Shown one piece after another: positions 17,727 through 24,770 of a DNA stretch of 25,570 bases. The notes under the pieces were generated by a model. The model made no database searches. It was not told where the DNA came from and saw only the letters and a list, made by a program, of their open reading frames with translations. Both the position numbers and the translations under genes were made by a program. Source of the stretch: DASPKS01 sp035628035 (GTDB taxonomy: Bacteria > Bacteroidota > Rhodothermia > Rhodothermales > Rubricoccaceae); assembly GCA_035628035.1 (NCBI GenBank), contig DASPKS010000011.1:1-25570 (forward strand), read 5' to 3'. How positions within the stretch are numbered: the first letter of the stretch is position 1; every line of letters begins with the position of its first letter.

Positions 17727-18218
17727 CTATTCCGCGCTCTTACGCTCGGCTGCTGAACGCATACGGAGTTTGTCGTCGCGGATGTATGCGTTGTATGCGT
17801 CCGCTGTTACCCAGCCGTACTTCGAGTGGTAGCCATCGGGATGCTCGATCATCTTTTCCCAAGTGAAGAGGCACAAATCGTCATCGTCGTCGCCGGTGAA
17901 CTGAGCGCGCTCCCAGCCAGCCTCAGGATCGAGCAACGCCTCCATCGCGTGAGATAGCCACCATGGCCGGAATTCGAACTCCTCGCCTGGCTCAGGCAAT
18001 GTCCCAGAGGTGTCGTAAGTCTCAAACGTCAGTCGCTCGCCATCACGACGAATCAGCTTGTGTAGCTGGAACACCTCAGCGGTCGAGTTCTCCCTCTCGT
18101 ACAACGCTCCGGGTGCAAGTGGGTCTGGCGGTGGGCGCTTCTGTTCGATTACGGTGACGACGACATCCCCATCCCGTTCGATCCTGATGACCTTTGCGAG
18201 GGGCGGCTCGTAGCGCAT
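17727..18218 (-). CDS. Hypothetical protein of lower GC content (163 aa)
   Basis: ATG 18218 opens a 163-residue soluble protein; a TTG at 18230 is an alternative start. By eye the gene is clearly less GC-rich than its neighbours and uses more mixed third positions, suggesting acquisition from elsewhere. The N-terminal half looks beta-rich (AKVIRIERDGDVVVTVIEQKRP). The C-terminal third (an acidic DDDDDLCLFTWEKMI, then DGYHSKYGWVTADAYNAYI) resembles the tail of a group of bacterial proteins in which HCxxCW and WxCxxCY form a zinc knuckle. Here most of the cysteines are absent. I cannot assign a function. It is convergent with hepT and close to the duplicated fragment. Confidence 0.6.
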   Translation of the reverse strand: MRYEPPLAKVIRIERDGDVVVTVIEQKRPPPDPLAPGALYERENSTAEVFQLHKLIRRDGERLTFETYDTSGTLPEPGEEFEFRPWWLSHAMEALLDPEAGWERAQFTGDDDDDLCLFTWEKMIEHPDGYHSKYGWVTADAYNAYIRDDKLRMRSAAERKSAE

Positions 18219-18233
18219 CGAGTTCTGCAATGG

Positions 18234-18258
18234 TTAGCACTGACTGATCAGTTGCTAA
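18234..18258. promoter_or_regulatory. Palindromic operator-like site
   Basis: TTAGCA (18234-18239) and TGCTAA (18253-18258) flank a perfect 10-bp palindrome ACTGATCAGT (18243-18252). The site lies 16-40 bases upstream of the hypothetical gene starting at 18218, where a repressor could bind. It is AT-rich relative to its surroundings. Confidence 0.4.
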
Positions 18259-18263
18259 TAAAC

Positions 18264-18313
18264 GGACGGCGCCGGCATGATACGAGCCTTCCCGTAGCAC
18301 GCCGGCGCCGTCC
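18264..18313 (-). terminator. Long hairpin after the fibronectin-III gene, possible terminator
   Basis: GGACGGCGCCGGC (18264-18276) pairs perfectly with GCCGGCGCCGTCC (18301-18313). TGATACG and CGTAGCA extend the stem inward with few mismatches, leaving an 8-base loop. Read on the minus strand it follows the stop at 18331 and is followed by GTTTATTA, a weak T-tract. Termination is the simplest role; a REP-like element is an alternative. Confidence 0.5.
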
Positions 18314-18330
18314 CATTTACTCAGGCACGC

Positions 18331-18945
18331 CTACACGTACACAGCGGCTTCGTTGGAGGGCTCGCCCGCGCGCTCGCCGCGCCGCGCGACCACGCGGTAG
18401 TACCGCGCCACACCCGCCCCGGCCTCCTGGTGCAGGAAGTCCGTCGAGGTGGACGAGCCGACGAGCGTCCACTCGCCGCCGGCGGCGAGGCGGGTGAACA
18501 CCTCGTAGCGGAGGCCGCCGCCGGTGGGGCCGCTCCAGTCGAGGAAGTTGGAGCCGCTCGGGCGGCCCACCGCCGTGAGGTCGTCCACGGCCGGGAGCGC
18601 GCCGGGCGAGGGGGTGTCGTCGCGGATGGGGAGCCCGGCCAGCGCGCGGAGCTCGTCGGTCATGGCGGTGTGGCCGTTGGCCTGCCGGCGGAGGTCGCGG
18701 TAGAGCGCCTCGGCCGTCTCCTGCTGCCCCTCCACCTTCTCGACGGCGGCGCGGTAGGTGGCCGCCGCCGTCTCACGCTCGCCGACGAAGGTGCGCAGGT
18801 CAGTCATCGCGGTGGAAAGGGCGGTGAACTGGGCGGCGGTAAGGCCGCTGGCCGCCTGCCCGGCGGGCGTGTTGAGGGCGGCCACGAAGCCGTCGGCGTG
18901 GTCGGCGAGGGCGGCGGGGTTGCGGGGGAGTCCGGAAGAAGCCAT
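18331..18945 (-). CDS. Fibronectin type III domain protein (204 aa)
   Basis: The start ATG 18945 gives MASSGLPRNPAALADHADGF. The N-terminal ~105 residues are helical with coiled-coil character (YRAAVEKVEGQQETAEALYRDLRRQAN). A Pro-rich linker and one fibronectin type III domain (about 118-204) follow, with the strand signatures FLDWSGPTGGGLRYEVFTR, WTLVGSS and RYYRVVARRGERAGEPSNEA. This two-part architecture, four helices then FN3, occurs in many uncharacterised Planctomycetota/Bacteroidota proteins. No signal peptide is seen, so it may be cytoplasmic despite the FN3 domain. An in-frame upstream ATG at 18984 is possible but lies within the putative leader. Confidence 0.75.
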   Translation of the reverse strand: MASSGLPRNPAALADHADGFVAALNTPAGQAASGLTAAQFTALSTAMTDLRTFVGERETAAATYRAAVEKVEGQQETAEALYRDLRRQANGHTAMTDELRALAGLPIRDDTPSPGALPAVDDLTAVGRPSGSNFLDWSGPTGGGLRYEVFTRLAAGGEWTLVGSSTSTDFLHQEAGAGVARYYRVVARRGERAGEPSNEAAVYV

Positions 18946-19002
18946 GGTTGAAGCGGTATGTAGGGGGGAAAAGGGCTCGACCATGGTGGGGCTCCAGGTA
19001 GA

Positions 19003-19033
19003 GGAATGTAGGTGGCTCTCCCATACGACGCAA
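19003..19033 (-). promoter_or_regulatory. Candidate Bacteroidota-type promoter (TTG-N20-TACATTCC)
   Basis: On the minus strand, TTG (19033-19031) is followed after 20 bases by TACATTCC (19010-19003), close to the -33/-7 spacing of Bacteroidota promoters. It would give the FN3 gene (start 18945) a leader of about 50 bases. Confidence 0.35.
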
Positions 19034-19103
19034 CGGACGCCACTCCTGCAGGCATTCCCCCCCTTTCAGCCAAAAAAACCCCTTCCGTGCCCCCTGGGTG
19101 GCC

Positions 19104-19291
19104 CTCCGCTCCCGACGGGCAGTACTCCGCGAGGGGGTACGCGCACTCCGCTCCCGCTGGAGACCTCTCCGCTGCCAGCGGAGCACGCTCCGGAGGCGCG
19201 GAGGGCCCTCCGGGACCGGCGGAGGCTTCTCCGCTCGCAGCGGAGTACCGCCCGCGCCGCGCGGAGTACCCTCCGGCGCGAGCGGAGAACC
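19104..19291. repeat. 21-bp-period tandem array of palindromes (9 units)
   Basis: Nine consecutive units begin at 19104, 19125, 19146, 19167, 19188, 19208, 19229, 19250 and 19271. All are 21 bp except unit 5, which is 20 bp. The consensus is CTCCGCT-N3-AGCGGAG plus a 4-base spacer, so most units are 17-base inverted repeats. Units 4 and 7 are perfect palindromes apart from the centre; units 1, 2 and 8 are degenerate. There are no spacers as in a CRISPR. The frame of a hypothetical heptapeptide reading changes at unit 5. It lies between two minus-strand genes. Confidence 0.85.
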
Positions 19292-19330
19292 CGACGGGAA
19301 GGGGCCAGGCCAAGGGGGGTGGCCCCTCGC

Positions 19331-19747
19331 TCAAGGACGCTCCGCCCGGCGGTGGAGGAGGTAGCCCATCAGGGCGAAGAAGAGGCCGAACGCCAGTGCG
19401 CCGACCGGGCCTCCCTGCACCCACCGGTAGAGGCCCAGGGCGGCGAGCGGGACACCCACCACGAGGCTCGCACGGGCGATGGAGCGGTACGGATGGGGGT
19501 CGTGGAAGCGGGGGTGTCGCCCATCTTCGTAGAACCCGCTCTCGCTGAACAGCATGCGCGGGTGGACCCCGCTCGCGTGGAGCACCTCCCGCGCGCGAGG
19601 CGCGTCCTCCTCGGGCACCGTCACCTCGCACCCCCCCCGCCACTCGGCGTAGCTCCCGACGGCGCACGGGATGCCCGCCGCCTCCAGCGCCTGCCGGGCG
19701 AGGTCTGCCATGGGCGGGGTGTCGGTGAAGACGGTTACGTAGCGCAT
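19331..19747 (-). CDS. DUF2007-like putative signal-transducing membrane protein (138 aa)
   Basis: The start ATG 19747 gives MRYVTVFTDTPPMADLARQALEAAGIPCAV. This matches the DUF2007 'putative signal transducing protein' fold: a small alpha-beta domain beginning with a strand, a helix that spans 'A..LL.A.GI', and EVTVPEEDAPRAREVL at about residues 41-56. Two transmembrane helices follow near 94-109 and 114-132, so the domain is membrane-tethered. It is 52 bp downstream of the histidine kinase gene on the same strand and could be the last gene of that operon. The biochemical role of DUF2007 domains is unknown to me beyond the suggested ligand or PII-like binding. Confidence 0.75.
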   Translation of the reverse strand: MRYVTVFTDTPPMADLARQALEAAGIPCAVGSYAEWRGGCEVTVPEEDAPRAREVLHASGVHPRMLFSESGFYEDGRHPRFHDPHPYRSIARASLVVGVPLAALGLYRWVQGGPVGALAFGLFFALMGYLLHRRAERP

Positions 19748-19799
19748 CGCGTGAGGCCGGGGCCCGGTGTCAGGCACGGGGCGAACGGACAGCGGCATA

Positions 19800-20894
19800 C
19801 TACGCGGCGACCTCTTCGGGCAGCGTCGCCGCGGGCAGGCGGACGGTGAACGTGGACCCCGCGCCGACCACGCTCGCCACCGTGAGGTCGCCCCCCATCG
19901 CGCGGGCGAGCTCGCGGCTGATGGCGAGGCCGAGGCCGACCCCCTCGCGGAGGGCGGCGCCGCCCGACTGCTCCAGCTGCACGAAGGGGTCGAAGATGCG
20001 CTCGGCTGCCTCCGGTGGGATCCCCGGCCCCGTGTCGCAGACGTGGAGGAGGACGGCGCCGCCGGCGCGCTCGGCGGCGAGCGTCACCCGCCCGCCGGCC
20101 GGGGTGAACTTGAGGGCGTTCGTGAGCAGGTTGAGGAGGACCTGCTGGAGGCGCTCGGGATCGGCCAGCACGGCCGCGCCCGCGTCGTCCCCCTCGCGCG
20201 CCAGCGTGAGCCGGGCCTCGACGGCGAGGTGCTCCACCACGTCCACGGCGCGGTCCAGCACCGCCTGCACCGCGACGGGCCGCACGCGCACGTCGGCGCG
20301 GTTCGCCTCCACGCGGGCGAAGTTGAGGAGGTCGGCGACGAGGCCGAGCACGTACGCGCTCGCCTCGCGGATGCGCTCGAGGTCGTGGCGCTGCGCGTCG
20401 TTGACGGGCCCGACCGCCCCGCTCGCCAGGAGGTCGGAGGCGAGGTTGATGGCGCCGAGGGGGGCGCGGAGGTCGTGCGAGACCATCGAGAGGAACCGGG
20501 CGCGGGCGCGGTTCGCCTCCTCGGCGGCCTGCCGCGCCTGCAGCAGCTCGGACTCGAACTGGTTCCGCCGCCGCATCGGGACGACGACGGCGTCGCTCAC
20601 GGGGCGGCCGCCGCGCGCCCGGCGGACGGCGTTGAGGAGGACCGGCACGTCGCCGCCCTGCCGGTCGCGGAGCGAGAGGTAGATCTCGTCCGCCCTCCCC
20701 TCCACCCGGAGGAGGGGGAAGACGTGGGTCTGGTAGAAGATGCGGGCGCCCGGGCTCAGGAACGCGTCGAGGTGGCGCCCCACGAGGTCGTCGGCCCCGA
20801 CGAGCGCGCGCAGCGTGGCGTTGGCGTGCAGGACGGTGCCGTCGTCGGCGACCGAGAAGAACCCGCACGGGGCGGTGTCGAGCAGGTCGTCCAT
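19800..20894 (-). CDS. PAS-domain sensor histidine kinase
   Basis: This 364-residue soluble kinase has an N-terminal PAS domain (about 1-108, beginning LLDTAPCGFFSVADDGTVLHAN), a short coiled coil, HisKA with the phospho-accepting H140 (SMVSHDLRAPLGAIN), and a HATPase domain. The latter has N259 (NLLTNALKF), D287 (CDTGPGI) and the G2 loop GVGLGLAI (318-325). There are no transmembrane helices, so it senses a cytoplasmic signal. It lies 22 bp downstream of an RsbQ-type hydrolase gene. RsbQ partners are PAS domains (RsbP in Bacillus), so this PAS is probably the receiver of the hydrolase product or of its binding. The upstream response regulator is the likely phosphotransfer partner. Confidence 0.94.
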   Translation of the reverse strand: MDDLLDTAPCGFFSVADDGTVLHANATLRALVGADDLVGRHLDAFLSPGARIFYQTHVFPLLRVEGRADEIYLSLRDRQGGDVPVLLNAVRRARGGRPVSDAVVVPMRRRNQFESELLQARQAAEEANRARARFLSMVSHDLRAPLGAINLASDLLASGAVGPVNDAQRHDLERIREASAYVLGLVADLLNFARVEANRADVRVRPVAVQAVLDRAVDVVEHLAVEARLTLAREGDDAGAAVLADPERLQQVLLNLLTNALKFTPAGGRVTLAAERAGGAVLLHVCDTGPGIPPEAAERIFDPFVQLEQSGGAALREGVGLGLAISRELARAMGGDLTVASVVGAGSTFTVRLPAATLPEEVAA

Positions 20895-20916
20895 CGCGGC
20901 CGGGGGAGCGCGCGGG

Positions 20917-21735
20917 CTACGCGGAGACGTCCGCCTCCGCGAGGTAGGCCTTCATGACCTCGACGGTCTCCTCGGGGTGGCTCATGTGCGGGCAGTGGCC
21001 CGTCGCGGCCAGCTTCCGGAACGCGCTGCCGGGGATGTGCTCGTGGACGTACTGGCCCACCGTGTCCGGGGCGATGGCGTCGTCCGAGCACTGGAGCACG
21101 AGGGTCGGCACGGTCACGCCGGGGAGGTCGGCACGGTTGTCGGCGAAGAACGTGGCCTCGGCGAACCGCCGCGCGATGATGGGGTCGGTGGAGCAGAAGC
21201 TCGCTTCGAGCTCGCCCGTCAGCTCCGGCCGCTCCTCGTTCTTCATGATCACCGGCGCGAGGACGTTGGCCCACCCGATGTAGTTCTTGTCCATGAGGTC
21301 GAGGAGCCCCTCGAGGTCCGTCCGGTTGAAGCCGCCCGTGTAGCCGGACGGGTCGTTGAGGTAGTGGGGCGAGGGGCCGATGAGGATGAGGTGGGCGAAC
21401 CGCTCCGGCGCCTCGCGCGCGGCGAGGATACCGACCATGCTGCTCACGGAGTGCCCCACGAAGACGACGTCGCGGAGGTCGAGGGCCTCGCAGATGTCGA
21501 GGACGTCGCGGGCGTAGCCTTCGAGGTGGCCGTACCGCTCGGGGTCATACGCGCGGAGGTCGGACCGCCCGGAGCCGACGTAGTCGAAGAGGATGACGCG
21601 GTAGTCGTCCTCGAAGGCAGGCGCGACGAACCGCCACATCGTCTGGTCGCACCCGAACCCGTGCGCGAACAGCATCGGCTGCGTGCCCCGCCCGGAGAGG
21701 GTCACATGGTTCCGCGTGAGGATGTCGTCGGTCAT
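20917..21735 (-). CDS. rsbQ: RsbQ-type alpha/beta hydrolase
   Basis: This 272-residue alpha/beta hydrolase has its triad at S96 (VGHSVSSMVG), D219 (CSDDAI) and H247 (ATGHCPH). These are the same residue numbers as in Bacillus RsbQ, and the length is close to RsbQ (269). Other matching blocks are HGFGCDQTMWRFVAPAF, FDYVGSGRSDLRAYD and NYIGWANVLAP. In Bacillus, RsbQ activates the PAS-containing phosphatase RsbP under energy stress. Relatives (KAI2/D14) bind small butenolide-like ligands in plants. ATG 21735 lies 4 bp from the response regulator stop, and the kinase follows by 22 bp, so all three are one operon. The sequence of the natural ligand is unknown. Confidence 0.93.
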   Translation of the reverse strand: MTDDILTRNHVTLSGRGTQPMLFAHGFGCDQTMWRFVAPAFEDDYRVILFDYVGSGRSDLRAYDPERYGHLEGYARDVLDICEALDLRDVVFVGHSVSSMVGILAAREAPERFAHLILIGPSPHYLNDPSGYTGGFNRTDLEGLLDLMDKNYIGWANVLAPVIMKNEERPELTGELEASFCSTDPIIARRFAEATFFADNRADLPGVTVPTLVLQCSDDAIAPDTVGQYVHEHIPGSAFRKLAATGHCPHMSHPEETVEVMKAYLAEADVSA

Positions 21736-21739
21736 GGGG

Positions 21740-22105
21740 TCAGGAGGGGGTGAGGACGGCGTGGATGGCGTTGAGGAGCGAGGCGGCGTTGCCCTTCTCC
21801 ACGTACCCCGCCGCGCCGGCGGCGCGGGCGGCGGCCTCGTACTCGAGCGCGGGCTGGCCTGAGAGCACGATGCAGGGGAGGTCCGGCCAGCGCCGCCGGA
21901 TCGTCGCGAGGAGGTCGAGGCCCGACCGCTTGCCCAGCGAGAGGTCGAGCAGGACGAGGTCGGCCCCGGCGGGGAGCGCAGCGAGCGCTTCGTCGACGGT
22001 CGCGGCCGTCCCACACACGGCCAGGTCCGGCTGGAGGTCGATCAGCCGGGCCTGGATGTCCCGCATGAACGGGTGGTCTTCGACGATGAAGACGTGGTGG
22101 GGCAT
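21740..22105 (-). CDS. Single-domain response regulator (receiver only)
   Basis: This 121-residue receiver domain has the acidic pair E9-D10 (VEDHPF), phospho-acceptor D54 (LVLLDLSLGKRSG), S82 (VLSGQ) and K104 (GYVEKGN). No DNA-binding or enzymatic domain follows, so it is a CheY-like regulator or phosphate relay. Sequence style (DHPFMRDIQARLI..QPD) is that of NarL-group receivers that lost the HTH. The start ATG 22105 is preferred over the upstream-extended frame, whose extra residues are low-complexity and include the promoter region. It is the first gene of the RR-RsbQ-PAS/HK operon. Confidence 0.93.
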   Translation of the reverse strand: MPHHVFIVEDHPFMRDIQARLIDLQPDLAVCGTAATVDEALAALPAGADLVLLDLSLGKRSGLDLLATIRRRWPDLPCIVLSGQPALEYEAAARAAGAAGYVEKGNAASLLNAIHAVLTPS

Positions 22106-22153
22106 GGGTCCGGGCCCGATGCTCCGGGGCGCGGCCGGAGCGGAGGGACGCGC

Positions 22154-22159
22154 AGTATA
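22154..22159 (-). promoter_or_regulatory. TATACT element upstream of the response-regulator operon
   Basis: Minus-strand TATACT followed by GCG, 48 bases before the start at 22105. The same GTATACTGC block occurs upstream of the next minus-strand gene at 22697-22702, suggesting it is a genuine -10/-7-type element. Confidence 0.45.
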
Positions 22160-22241
22160 CCGCAACGCCGATCCTGAGGGGGCGCGTGGGGCATCGCCTG
22201 CCCGGCCCATCCACCTCGCCCGGCGCCTTCCAGCCCACGCG

Positions 22242-22667
22242 CTACGCCGGAGGCCCGTCGCTGGTCAGCACCGCGAGGAGCACCGCGAGGAGGTCGCGCA
22301 CGCGAACGAGCCGTGCGTTCCGTTCGAGGTCACCGTGCAGCTCCCACACCGTTGCCTCCTCGCCGCCGCAACGCAGGGTGAGCGTGACGATGGCCTCATC
22401 GGGGATCGCGTGGCGCGACGTCGGGTGGTGTAGCCACGCCTCGATTTCTACCAGCAAGGCGGCCATCTCCCGCACCCGCTCGGAGGATACGCGGCCGCGC
22501 GTCGTCTCCGTCGTGCGCCCGCCGGGGCCGTGCGTCGTGCGCGCGAAGCGCCCCTCGGCATCGAGCGTGAGCGTGACACCGCCCCACAGCGGCTGCACGT
22601 CGCTATAGGTCACGTCGAAGTCGGCGGGGGCGTCGCCGTCGGCGACGGCCTGTAGCTGTGCGCGCAT
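22242..22667 (-). CDS. Hypothetical protein (141 aa)
   Basis: ATG 22667 opens a 141-residue soluble protein: a beta-rich N-terminal half (DVTYSDVQPLWGGVTLTLDAEGRFARTTH) followed by helices (SSERVREMAALLVEIEAWL) and a final strand-helix (ATVWELHGDLERNARLVRVRDLLAVLLAVL). I recognise no family, but the strand pattern 'GGVTLTLxxxG' with the WLHHPxxRHAIPDE block looks like a conserved small domain. It diverges from the OPT transporter (84 bp between starts). Its upstream carries a TATACT element at 22697-22702. The longer frame to 23261 overlaps the transporter gene and is spurious. Confidence 0.7.
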   Translation of the reverse strand: MRAQLQAVADGDAPADFDVTYSDVQPLWGGVTLTLDAEGRFARTTHGPGGRTTETTRGRVSSERVREMAALLVEIEAWLHHPTSRHAIPDEAIVTLTLRCGGEEATVWELHGDLERNARLVRVRDLLAVLLAVLTSDGPPA

Positions 22668-22696
22668 CCTATGACTCGGCGGGCGGGTCGTCCGGC

Positions 22697-22702
22697 AGTA
22701 TA
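22697..22702 (-). promoter_or_regulatory. TATACT element upstream of the 22667 gene
   Basis: Minus-strand GCGTATACTGCC with TATACT at 22702-22697, 29 bases before the start at 22667. It matches the element at 22154-22159. Confidence 0.4.
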
Positions 22703-22751
22703 CGCGGGAGGCGCTACCTTCCCCGGCCCCTCTCCCAGCCGCGCCCGCGCC

Positions 22752-24770
22752 ATGCCCGACGCCTCGCGCCCGACCCCCCCCTCCGGCGAGCCCGAAGATG
22801 TCGGCTCGCTTCTCCCCGCTGGCGACGTGGCCGGCCCCACCGAGCCGACCGGGCCCGTGCCCTACGTCTCGCCGTCGGCCTCCCCCGCCGAGACCACGCT
22901 GAAGGCCGTCGCGGCGGGGATCGTCTTCGGCATCCTCTTCGGCGCGGCCAACGCGTACCTCGGCCTCCGCGCCGGGCTCACCATCTCCACCTCCATCCCG
23001 GTGGCGGTGATGACGGTGGCGCTGTTCCGCGCGCTCCGCGCGGGCGGCGTGCAGGGGACGATCCTGGAGGCGAACATGTCGCAGACCATCGGGTCGGCGT
23101 CGTCGTCCGTCGCCAGCGGGGTCATCTTCACGCTGCCGGCGCTGTTCCTCTGGGGGTTCAGCACGGACCTCGTGCAGATCACGCTGCTCGCCGTGTGCGG
23201 CGGCATCCTCGGGACGCTGTTCATGATCCCGCTGCGCTCGTACCTCATCGTGCGGGAGCACGCGAACCTCCCCTACCCCGAGGGGACGGCCTGCGCCGAG
23301 GTGCTGAAGGCGAGCGAGGCGGGCGGGAGCCGCGCGAAGAACGTCTTCCTCGGGCTCGGCATCGGCGCGCTGTTCAAGGCGCTCACCGGCTGGGCGCGCG
23401 TGGTGCCCGACGAGCTGGCGGTGCGCATCCCCCTCCTCCGCAAGGGCGAGCTCGGCGCCGACGTGAGCGCGGCGCTCTTCGGCGTCGGCTACATCCTCGG
23501 CCCGCGCATCGCCGCCATCATGGTGGGCGGCGGGCTCCTCTCGTGGCTGGTCCTCATCCCCGCCCTCGCGTACTGGGGCGCGGGCCGCACGACGCCCCTC
23601 TACCCCGAGACGGCGCTGACCCTCGACGCGATGGAGCCGGCCCAGATCTGGAGCCGCTACGTCCGCTACATCGGCGCGGGCGCCGTCGCGATGGCCGGCC
23701 TCATCACGCTGGCAAAGAGCATCCCGACGATGATCGAGAGCTTCCGCATCGGGGCACAGCAGCTCCGAGCGCGGATCGCGGGCGAGGGGGACACGATCCT
23801 CCGCACGGAGCAGGACCTCTCGCTTCGGACGGTCGGCATCGGGGCGGTGGTGGTGTTCGCCGTGCTCGCCCTGACGCCGCAGGCGTTCAGCACCATCGAC
23901 CTCGCGCTCGGGCGGGCGCTCGCGGCGCTGCTCGTCGTCGTGTTCGCGTTCTTCTTCGTGACGGTATCCTCGCGGATCGTCGGCCTCGTCGGCGTCACGT
24001 CGAACCCCACCAGCGGGATGACCATCGCGACCCTGCTCGGAACGGCCTCGGTGTTCCTCCTCCTCGGGTGGACCGACGACGCGGGGAAGGTGGCCGCGCT
24101 CACCGTCGGCGCCGTCGTCGCCATCGCGGCCTCGACGGCGGGCGACATGTCGCAGGACCTCAAGACAGGCTTCCTCCTCGGCGCGACCCCGCGCCGCCAG
24201 CAGATCGGCGAGATGCTCGGCGTGCTCACGTCGGCCGCGTTCGTCGCGGGGACGGTGCTGCTGCTGGCGCGGGCGTACGGGTTCGGCGGCGAGGAGCTGC
24301 CCGCCCCGCAGGCCACCCTGATGAAGCTCGTCATCGACGGCGTGCTCGCGCAGTCGCTCCCGTGGGGGCTCGTCGGGATCGGCGCGGCCATCGCCATCGT
24401 GGCGACGCTGCTGCGCCTCCCGCCGCTCCCGTTCGCCGTCGGCGTCTACCTCCCCATCGCGACGATGCTGCCGGTGTTCTTCGGCGGGCTGCTCCGGCTG
24501 TTCGTCGAGCGCCGCGCGCCGACGGGAGAAGAGCGGGAGGCGCGGCGGGACCGCGGCATCCTCTTCGGCTCGGGGCTCGTCGGCGGCGAGGGGCTGATCG
24601 GCGTCGGGATCGCGGCGGCAGCCGGCTACGCCGTCTCGCGCGGCGCCGAGCCGTGGAGCGTCGGGTTCGAGTGGGCCGGCGCCGCGGCCGAGTGGCTCGC
24701 GCTCGCGCTGTTCGCCGCGCTCGCGGTCTACTTCTGGCGGCTCGTCACGAAGCGGTCGGCGGACGCCTAG
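22752..24770 (+). CDS. OPT-family oligopeptide transporter
   Basis: This 672-residue polytopic membrane protein of the OPT superfamily imports oligopeptides or metal chelates with protons. It has a Pro/Ser-rich cytoplasmic N-terminus (about 45 residues). More than a dozen hydrophobic segments follow, beginning with LKAVAAGIVFGILFGAANAYLGLRAG. OPT signatures include NMSQTIGSASSSVASGVIFTLPALF, LPYPEGTACAEVLKA and NPTSGMTIATLLG. The bacterial type of about 650 residues matches in length. ATG 22752 is chosen because upstream codons overlap the divergent promoter region. Its stop shares the tetranucleotide CTAG (24767-24770) with the stop of the convergent acetyltransferase gene. Confidence 0.93.
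   Translation: MPDASRPTPPSGEPEDVGSLLPAGDVAGPTEPTGPVPYVSPSASPAETTLKAVAAGIVFGILFGAANAYLGLRAGLTISTSIPVAVMTVALFRALRAGGVQGTILEANMSQTIGSASSSVASGVIFTLPALFLWGFSTDLVQITLLAVCGGILGTLFMIPLRSYLIVREHANLPYPEGTACAEVLKASEAGGSRAKNVFLGLGIGALFKALTGWARVVPDELAVRIPLLRKGELGADVSAALFGVGYILGPRIAAIMVGGGLLSWLVLIPALAYWGAGRTTPLYPETALTLDAMEPAQIWSRYVRYIGAGAVAMAGLITLAKSIPTMIESFRIGAQQLRARIAGEGDTILRTEQDLSLRTVGIGAVVVFAVLALTPQAFSTIDLALGRALAALLVVVFAFFFVTVSSRIVGLVGVTSNPTSGMTIATLLGTASVFLLLGWTDDAGKVAALTVGAVVAIAASTAGDMSQDLKTGFLLGATPRRQQIGEMLGVLTSAAFVAGTVLLLARAYGFGGEELPAPQATLMKLVIDGVLAQSLPWGLVGIGAAIAIVATLLRLPPLPFAVGVYLPIATMLPVFFGGLLRLFVERRAPTGEEREARRDRGILFGSGLVGGEGLIGVGIAAAAGYAVSRGAEPWSVGFEWAGAAAEWLALALFAALAVYFWRLVTKRSADA

Larger units (their letters stand above)
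18946..19330. other. 385-bp non-coding region containing a palindromic tandem array
   Basis: There is no supportable gene here. From left to right on the plus strand it holds the leader and promoter candidate of the FN3 gene (TACATTCC at 19003-19010 minus strand), a 7-A run (19072-19078, a T7 tract on the minus strand), the 21-bp palindromic array (19104-19291) and an imperfect hairpin GGGGCCA/TGGCCCC (19301-19307/19320-19326). Overlapping open frames exist in several frames because the sequence is GC-rich and stop-free, not because of coding constraint. Confidence 0.7.

Noticed and set aside
17727..18230. TTG at 18230 as start of the 163-aa gene
   Set aside because: An in-frame ATG four codons downstream is a better start and there is no ribosome-binding site before the TTG.
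19104..19291. CRISPR array
   Set aside because: The repeats abut with a fixed 4-base gap and no unique spacers, and no cas gene is present.
18804..19667. Heptapeptide-repeat protein encoded across the 21-bp array
   Set aside because: The frame overlaps the FN3 and DUF2007-like genes on the same strand, and the 20-bp unit shifts the repeat phase; palindrome conservation rather than codon bias explains the pattern.
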